Of a DNA stretch of 14,894 nucleotides, positions 8,523-14,894 are shown piece by piece. The DNA lies in assembly GCF_000611645.1 (NCBI RefSeq), contig NW_014012476.1:1-14894 (forward strand). The letters are read 5' to 3'. Numbering within the stretch: position 1 is the stretch's first letter; every line of letters starts with the position of its first letter. Source of the DNA: Monoraphidium neglectum. Taxonomy: Eukaryota; Chlorophyta; Chlorophyceae; Sphaeropleales; Selenastraceae. The translations under genes were made by a program, and so were the position numbers. Under the pieces are notes generated by a model that was not told the DNA's origin, ran no database searches, and worked only from the letters and a program-made list of their open reading frames with translations.

Positions 8523-11407
8523 ATGTACGTGAGTTCGTGCGTGCGTGCAGCGTGTCTAAGTACACATGTTGGCATGACGTCCAAGCGTGCAAGCAAGAGA
8601 GCACACATGGGCGCCGCCATGTGTGCGAGAAATTGCAGGCAAACGCGCACATGCTGGTGTCGCCCGTGCGTTCGCACCCAGCTTGGGCATGTGCCTGCTC
8701 GCCAGATGCCATTATAGCTGCCTCGTGCAGGGGTCTCTGCCAACTGCAAGCGTCTCATAAAGCACAAAATCATCCGTCCCCTCCTGGCTCGGCTGCCCCC
8801 GCCATGTTGACCAGGTGTACATGCAGACCATGATGTGGCTGGTCTCAGGGGATGACAAGGTGCGCGGCAAGCGGACGGGTTTGCGCATGTACGTGCCTTG
8901 GCACAAGTCCCTGCCATGCTCACCCTCACATCAGGATTGCACGCTGATCTTAGCAGCTGTCTGGTCTCACGTTTCTGAGGCCTTGGTTTCCGGTCAACCT
9001 GGTTGACTGCATGTGCGCCTGCAGTACGCACGCAACGCGGCTGACATCATATGGGCATGGTCCACCACCAACCGCGTTTTCAAAGGGCAGAACGCCCCGC
9101 TGGTGAGCCGGCGAGTGTACAATTCATATCGTTGTGCGTTTCTTGCGTTGCTTAGCTCCGCGCAGGCGGTTGCCCAGGTCCTGCTCCTTGCCCTGCATTG
9201 ACAGCCAGCCGCAGCTTCACACTTTGACGAGCTGCTTGTGGGTCCTAGTGATGCTGGCCTGCCAAGCCCACGTGTGCTTTCTTTGGACTGCAGGAAGCGG
9301 GGTGGGGCGTGGCTAGCATGGCGCGCAGCGCAGAGCTGCTCAAGCACACGTGGCCGGGATGGAACAGCGTTGTGGAGGCCGCGTTCTTGAGGTGAGCCCT
9401 CCAGGCCTCTGCAGCACTGCGGCCGCACAAGACAGTGAAACTTTGCTACTCACCTGCAGATGCGTGACGCGCTTGGCTTGTCGAGGGTGGCTGGCCGCAA
9501 GGGGGGGGGGGCTTGGGTGCGGGCTCTTATCGTCTTACCATGTGCTAAACCCCCCGCCTGCCTGCCTGCTCCATGTTTCTGCAGCTGGGTGGACCGCCTC
9601 ATCATGCCTGAGCTGGTGAGTCAAAGCTGCAATTGTTGCAGCCTTGTGGCCTTGTGCACTCAGGCGCTTTGTCGCAGAACTGTTGCTTACAACTAGCGTT
9701 GTTGCTCACCTCTCTTCTTCTCCCGCCTCGTACCGCAGCGGTCCGAGGCGCTCTCACGGCTGCCGCTAGGCAACTGGCACAGGTGACCAACCCTGGCCTG
9801 CAAAAAGCAGTTGTGTGCAGGGCGCCTGTTGCAGAGGGTTGAACAACTCGCCGTGCCTTGCCATTCAGGATTGACCATTCCTGGCTCAAGCCCGCACTCG
9901 CTGCCCCCCCACCCGCCCCTGCCGCAGCACCATCGCCGAGTGCAAAGGGCAGCTTGCGATCCTCAAGGGTGAGGTATCAGGCCTGCTTTGAGCAGGCCCT
10001 GCCAAGTACCTTAGTGGCCTTCCACTGAAGAGGCCGATCTGGAGACTGTGTCCAGGGTCAATTCATGGATGCCACCCTCACCATGCATTCCTTGACACCG
10101 CAGCAAATGGCACTGCTCCAGCCGCAATTTATGATGGCAGCCTGCTCACCTCGACTGTTTGCACGTGCGCCTCCAGGCGACCGGCGTCTGCTGGACGAGG
10201 CGCTGTCAGACTGGCGGCGGGTCATGGATGCGTACCTGCAGCCGTGCGGGGAGTGCACTGAAACGAAGTGAGGGGGGGCCATTGCGACGGCGGACGCGGG
10301 TCGGGGAATCGAGCGGGGACGGCGTCATCTGTCAAGGCTCGCAAAACTGGGGGCGTTGCTTACGGGTTGAGCACACGCCAACGCGAGCGGATCCGGCCGC
10401 GCCTAGCGCGGCCCTAGGCATCACCGGGCAGGGAGTAGCCAGCTCATGGATTTGGGGAACGCGGTCCCCTGTCAACGTGCGGGAATTCGATCCTCTCCGC
10501 AGGCGGGACCTGTACCACTCACAGTTTGGGCTGGGCGGCCTGATCCAGCTGGCCGAGGTTGCCTGGCAGCAGGGGCTGGACCTCTACTCGTACGGAGACA
10601 GCAAGGTGAATGAGTGGCACGGCGCTTGGAGTGGTTGCTGGGGCTGAGACGTGGGGGCCCTTGAGGGAAGGTACATAGGATAGGCAAGCATATGGCACCC
10701 CTCGTCGTCTCTGCAGGTAAGTTAGCTGACCCACAGCGCGGGCGTGCGGCACACGGCGCATCGATGTTTGGGACTGGGCGCTGTGCACGATGCCAGCGGC
10801 GGCCCAGCCAGCCCGCACGGCCTGCAAGAAGCAGCGCGCATCCTCTGCAGCTGCTGCAGCGCTGCCTTTTGCGTGGACCCCAACCCTGCGGCCCGTGCCC
10901 CACCCTCTGGCAGCTGTGCCGTGCGATGGAGTTTCACGCGGCCATCACGAACGGCAAGCAGCCGCGGGAGTGCTGTTACCCCCTCAAAGGCATCGGCTTC
11001 CTGCCGTGCGGGTGGGAGGTGGGCTGGAACCACTACGCGGGCAGATGGGGGGTCAGGTGAGGCAGGCGGCGCGTACCCTGGGGGCTCTCGCTGTTGCTGC
11101 GACACTGACTCTCAGCCGCAGCTGCACCACACCGACCGGTGGCTGGCGCCTTGCTCGTTCAACCGCATGCCGTGCAACAAGTGCTACTGCACGCCCTCAG
11201 ACTGTCACCAGCGATGTGATGACTGCCACCCCCCACGTGCATGTTGCTATCGCCCGCAGCATGCCGGAGACGGAGGCTATGCTGAGGGCCAAGCGGCCGG
11301 AGCGCTACGTCTTCCACTGGGGCCTAGGCACACTGTCGCACTACGGCTCAGCCCAGGCGCTGGCAGCAGCAGGCGGCGGCGATGACGGGAACAGCCAGCA
11401 GCGGTAG
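7717..11407 (+). CDS. Alginate lyase-like protein (PF05426-type polysaccharide lyase), 391 aa
   Basis: Exons: 7717-7985, 8109-8193, 8815-8859, 9025-9102, 9294-9391, 9585-9615, 9739-9782, 9928-9968, 10177-10267, 10503-10605, 10914-11056, 11260-11407. All eleven introns are GTG...AG, the total is 1176 nt, and the frame runs to TAG. In order the family signatures are FAHPGTLMGP, YMQTMMWLVSGD, YARNAADIIWAWSTT, NAPLEAGWG, LLKHTWPGWN, GNWHSTIAECKG (213-224), DRRLLDEALSDWRR, ETKRDLYHSQFGLGGL (R262, H266, Q268), AEVAWQQGLDLY, AMEFHA and GWNHYAGR. These match the alpha/alpha-barrel alginate lyase domain, which cleaves uronic-acid polymers by beta-elimination; His216/His266 and a Tyr are plausible catalytic residues but this is inference. 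The 5' end is uncertain: ATG 7717 gives a short hydrophobic start (MCLLPLLLGIHA) that could be a weak signal peptide, while a spliced start at 7573 is also in phase. The native substrate in an alga is unknown; it could be a wall uronan. Confidence 0.85.
8282..8366. repeat. Compound microsatellite (GA)n-(TG)n
   Basis: GA dinucleotides with one interruption run from 8282 to about 8330, then switch directly to TG up to 8366. It lies in the second intron (8194-8814) of the lyase gene. It is preceded at about 8242-8280 by imperfect TGCG repeats. Confidence 0.95.
8481..8520. repeat. (GT)n microsatellite, about 20 units
   Basis: A pure GT run in the same intron as the compound repeat, about 115 nt further on. 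Long open frames on both strands here merely translate the repeat. Confidence 0.95.
9501..9511. repeat. Homopolymer G run (11 nt)
   Basis: It lies in the fifth intron of the lyase gene (9392-9584). It has no coding consequence in the chosen model. Confidence 0.85.
10395..10413. repeat. GC-rich inverted repeat, 7-bp arms
   Basis: GGCCGCG and CGCGGCC flank CCTAG in the ninth intron of the lyase gene. It could form a stable hairpin in the pre-mRNA; no function is known. Confidence 0.6.
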
Positions 11408-11946
11408 CAGGCGCCCCGCGCAGGGCGGCTGCATGGAGCGGTCGTGCACCTCGCTTCCGGTCTGCGACTTCCGTTGTTCTGTGCGTGATAGGGTTCTCGA
11501 TTTTGTAAGGCTGTGTGCGCCACTCGCACCGTAAGGTATGGGGGAGCTCGCGATGTAGAGTAACGCAAGGCGGATGATGTACTGTGTTTCAAGGCGTTGA
11601 TTGCGGTCGCAGCGGACAGGCGTCAGTCGACAGCAGGGAGGTTGGATTGCCGCCGAGCCCCGTTTGTCTAATCCAGGGGAGTATTGGTCTCTCGGATATG
11701 CATAAGGACGCCCTCAGGACATAACGAGCGTCAATCACAGTTGATAGGCATGCATTGCATGGTCCCCGTGCGTTCGTGAGCGGCGGCGCCTTTAGTCGCA
11801 GCGTGCCGATGTTTGAATTTGGCGGCAAGGGGGCGGAAAAGGTTGAGGTGGGCAGCCACTCCTTGACGCGCTCACTTCATAAGGGCCACCCACCGCCCCT
11901 TCCGACTAGACTTCTCAGTTCGCACTTGCATTTCCAACATTTCTCG
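11408..11946. other. Intergenic spacer: lyase 3' UTR and DEG protease 5' region
   Basis: No separate gene was seen. It holds the TGTAA signal at 11504-11508 and, further on, the presumed promoter and 5' UTR of the protease gene. The frame of the protease ATG is open upstream to 11755, but that extension looks like untranslated sequence. Confidence 0.55.
11504..11508 (+). terminator. Candidate TGTAA polyadenylation signal of the lyase gene
   Basis: TGTAA lies 97 nt after the stop codon in a locally T-rich setting (TTTTGTAAGG). This is the usual green-algal polyadenylation motif, and it supports the chosen gene end. Confidence 0.65.
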
Positions 11947-14894
11947 ATGCTTGGTGGGCTCTCGCTCAGCAGCCGTTCGCTCAACGTCCGCCTTGCGCCC
12001 CGCGTGCTGCCGCCCTTGACGAGGTACGTGGCTGGCCTAGAAATCGTGGGATCATATCGGATGCCATATACAGCGTCGCAGGCCCTTTCGCGCGCGGCGT
12101 GATCCCCCTCCAGATTGAAAAGACCACTTCACTGACTTCGACGGCTCAACGGAACCGCCCCTCACAGGCTCGCAACCAGGACAATGGCGACTTACGGATC
12201 TCGTTGGGCCGCGGAGGAGGACTTTGTGGCCTCCACCGCGTCGACGGCTGTCGCACCGCTGCTCGACCGCACCGCCGTGGAGGACACCGCGCCGCAGGCC
12301 ATGGACGAGCTGACAGGCATGCTGCTGTCCCCCAAACGCACAACCAAGCAGTCGGCGTCCGCATACGCACCGGACCTGTGCAGGGCCCTCAAGTCCGTTG
12401 TCAAGGTGCGGGCGGCGGGTAGGGGCAACCGCCACGCACAGAGCCGTGCCTGGTGCGGCGGCCGCAGCGGCGGCTGGTGCGTGCTGCAGCGGTACGGCAG
12501 CCGCCGCGGTGGCTGCCCCTGCGCGTGTGGCGGCCGCGCAGGCAGGCAGCATGTGTTTCCTGGAGGTTCTTGTGCGCCCTGAATGTGCGCAGACGGGCGC
12601 AGCCAACCACCCCACAGCAGTCGGCCAGCCTGCAACTGACCGACACCCTCCGCAATCGCAATCCCCCCAACGGCTTTGGCAGATCTTCACCACAAGCGCG
12701 AGGTGAGTGCTGCGCCATCATGGGCTGCAGCAGTGCCGCGTGGCGCTGCACGCCGCCCATGCACCAGCGCGTCGCCGCCGCCGGCCACCAGCCGCTGGGC
12801 CAAGGCAGCCCACTATCCCGGCTAGGGTTTGGCCCCTGCCGCCCTTGCAGCCGCGGCCGCTACCCGCTGGCCGCTACCCCCTGACCGCCCTGCGCGTGCT
12901 CTCCCCTACTCCCGCCCCGCGCAGCCCCAACTTCTCGCAGCCCTGGCAGATGCAGGCCCAGACCAAGGTGACGAGGCTTGGCTGTGCATGTGCTCCCTGT
13001 GTGCTTGCTGCCGCTGTGCACGCATGCATGCATGCACCACCTCGCATGCTGATCCGGCACGTAGCAAGCGCTTCGGAGCCCCGCACAGCCACATGCGCCT
13101 CACCATTGCGCCCCCCCTTGCCGTTCCACCCTCACGCAGTGCACCGCGAGCGGCTTTGCGATCTCGCCTCGGGAGGAGCGCCGTATCCTCACTAACGCGC
13201 ACGCCGTCTCTAATCAGGTGGGCGTTTGCAATGCCTCTTCAGGGTCACGTTGGCAGCCTGCAGCAGTGCAGGCACCCTCGGGCAGGTGGTGGGGCAGGTC
13301 CTGCTCCCTTGCCATGCAGCAGGCCGCTCGCTGGACTGATCATTGGCTTGCGCCACCCGCGGCGCCCACGGACGGCGCTCTACACTCAACAGCGCGCTCG
13401 CAGCGCCATGCGCCGGCCGCAATCCGTCAAAACCCCCTTCGCCCCGGCTTCCCGCCCTGGCTGCCTCAACGCTGACCGGACGCCCGCCTGCTCGACTTCC
13501 CGGCCCCACCTCGTCAACGCAGGTGGTGGTCAAGGTCCGCAAGCACGGCAACGCGCACAAGTACAACGCGCGCGTTGTCGCGGTCGGCCACGAGGTGCGC
13601 CACGCAGGCGCCCCGCGCCCGCGCCGGGCCGCAGCGTGCCCCTTTTCGACCACATCGCGCCTGCAGTCTGGCCCTGCCCTCGCCGCTCGCAGCAAGCCCA
13701 AGTGCATATCACCAGCTCGCGCGGTCCCCGTGAAGGGTCCCTCTTGCGATCCGCTGCCCGGCCTGGCCTTGACCCGGCGCCCTGTTTTGCACCCCTCCTC
13801 TCGTCCCTGCCTGCCCCCAGTGCGACATTGCCATGCTGACTGTGGACGATGACGAGTTCTGGAAGGACATCCAGCCCCTTGACATCACTGGCCTGCCCGC
13901 CATGCAGGTGTGGGCATATGTGCGTGGATGCATGCGTGTGTATGTGTGTGTGCACGCGCGCGCAGAGATGTGCATTTGCGTTTGCTAGGGCTGACACACG
14001 AGGTTCTGGCTCCCGCCACCCATCTGCTGCCCCCTGGCTACCGCTGCCCGGCTGAGTGCATGGGGTTTTGCACTGCTTGCAGCTGTTGAGGCAGACGTCT
14101 CGTTGGCTGTGCACTTCTTTTACTTCAAGACGTGCGCGGCGAGCTGCCGGCCTTCGTTGCCGGTCCGTCCCCCACTCACCCCTCACCGGCCGCCCGCCTC
14201 GCTGCCACTGCTGCCGCAGTCGGAGGTGTCCGTCGTCGGGTTCCCGCAGGGGGGCGACAACGTGTGCGTGACCAAGGGCGTCGTGTCGCGCATCGACCGG
14301 CAGCAGTACAGCCACGGGCGCACCGCGCTGCTGGCCATCCAGGTCGACGCCGCCATCAACAGCGGTAACAGCGGCGGTGAGCGGGGCTGGAAAGTGGCTC
14401 TTACGGCGCATACCAAGGTGCCCTCAGCTGCTTAGTGTCCTTATGCATGCCGTTGCCTCCCTTGTGCAAAGCTGGCGAGGGTTGGAAGTTGTGCTCCCTC
14501 CTGTCTCAGGCCTCCCTGAACCCCCCCTGCTTGTCTTGTTGCGCCTCGATGCGCGCGCCGCCGGCAGGTCCCGTGCTGCTGGGCTCCAACGTGGTGGGCA
14601 TCGCGTTCCAGTGCCTCACGGGCGGCGACGGCGTCGGCTACGTCATCCCGGTGCGCGGGGTCGCGGCGATGGCGTTGCCGCGCGGCGGGGCTGCGGCGCG
14701 CAAGGGGAGGCCGGGCAGACCGGGTTCGTGGTGGGGGTGGCTGGGGGTACCGAGGGCCGCGCGGCCGCGAGGCCGCCCGCAGCGGCGAGCGGGCCACCCT
14801 GGCGGCGGCTGACGTGGCGTGGGCCCCGCAGAGCGATGGCCCCGTCCAAGCATCCTGCCAGGGCTCGTCCACGAAGCCCTCCCCCTCCCCCCCC
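11947..14894 (+). CDS. DEG/HtrA-type serine protease (DEG9/DEG10-like), organelle-targeted, 3' partial
   Basis: Exons: 11947-12023, 12168-12405, 12683-12702, 12925-12967, 13140-13217, 13523-13594, 13821-13907, 14220-14376, 14568-14650, then beyond the window; phase is exact for 285 codons. Exon 1 encodes an Arg/Ser/Leu-rich, acid-free leader ([19 protein letters not shown]) typical of a mitochondrial or plastid targeting peptide. The trypsin-like domain follows: [34 protein letters not shown] (His147), [20 protein letters not shown] (Asp178), [33 protein letters not shown] (Ser256), VGIAFQ and GVGYVIP. The triad is complete. QPWQ and INSGNSGG favour plant DEG2/9/10-type proteases; the leader would suit mitochondrial DEG10, but the subtype is not settled. 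ATP-independent protease of organellar protein quality control, by family knowledge. The PDZ domain and C-terminus should lie past the window. No exon was recognised in 14651-14894, which may be an intron opening with GTGCGC. Confidence 0.9.
12683..12702 (+). other. 20-nt micro-exon of the DEG protease
   Basis: It encodes IFTTSA plus two bases of the next Ser. It is bounded by GGCAG and GTGAGT, and it is required to join SVVK to SPNFSQPWQ in frame. Automated gene finders often miss exons this small. Confidence 0.82.

Noticed and set aside
7996..8833. Open frames of His-Thr or Cys-Val/Arg-Glu repeats on both strands
   Set aside because: They are translations of the GA/TG microsatellites inside an intron of the lyase gene.
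11755..12102. 115-aa plus-strand frame that includes the DEG first exon
   Set aside because: It reads through the GTACGT donor at 12024 and begins in likely 5' UTR; only 11947-12023 is supported as coding.
14103..14435. Unspliced frame through the Ser-triad exon of the protease
   Set aside because: The sequence before 14220 is a pyrimidine-rich intron end with CAG, and after 14376 a GTGAGC donor. The family match stops at these points.
1..14894. CRISPR arrays, insertion sequences, prophage or defence islands
   Set aside because: No direct-repeat/spacer arrays, transposase motifs or prokaryotic gene layout were seen; the window is ordinary intron-rich eukaryotic DNA.

Overview
The window looks like nuclear DNA of a green alga (Chlorophyta, possibly a Chlorella-like trebouxiophyte; the exact group is not resolved). 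The reasons are high-GC coding sequence, genes broken into many short exons, introns of roughly 120-620 nt that almost all start GTG (GTGAG or GTGCG) and end CAG, TGTAA motifs 3' of genes in place of AATAAA, and plant/alga-type proteins with organelle targeting peptides. There are no operons, Shine-Dalgarno sites or prokaryotic features. All exon models were made by hand from splice signals, reading phase and remembered family motifs, without any database search. Each model keeps phase across every junction.

Layout: (1) 1-2700, minus strand: TBCCD1/ASQ2-like tubulin-cofactor-C-domain protein, 4 exons, C-terminus cut by the window start. (2) 2701-3825: gene-poor spacer. (3) 3826-4916, minus: a small 142-residue protein that resembles the DUF4286 family, 3 exons. 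(4) 5456-6564, minus: a 197-residue GNAT acetyltransferase with a probable plastid transit peptide, 4 exons. (5) 6565-7716: divergent spacer. (6) 7717-11407, plus: alginate-lyase-like polysaccharide lyase, 12 exons in the chosen model, with large GA/TG microsatellites in its second intron. (7) 11408-11946: spacer with a TGTAA polyadenylation motif. (8) 11947 to beyond the window end, plus: DEG/HtrA-type serine protease, at least 9 exons, with an organelle targeting peptide on a separate first exon and a complete His/Asp/Ser triad.

The genes do not form an evident pathway. They are independent eukaryotic loci: centriole/cytoskeleton organisation, an unknown small protein, an organellar acetyltransferase, a carbohydrate-active enzyme and organellar protein quality control. 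The least expected items are the two bacterial-looking families that now carry many introns (alginate lyase and DUF4286), and a possible in-frame alternative splice form of the lyase that would add 42 residues near its putative active site.
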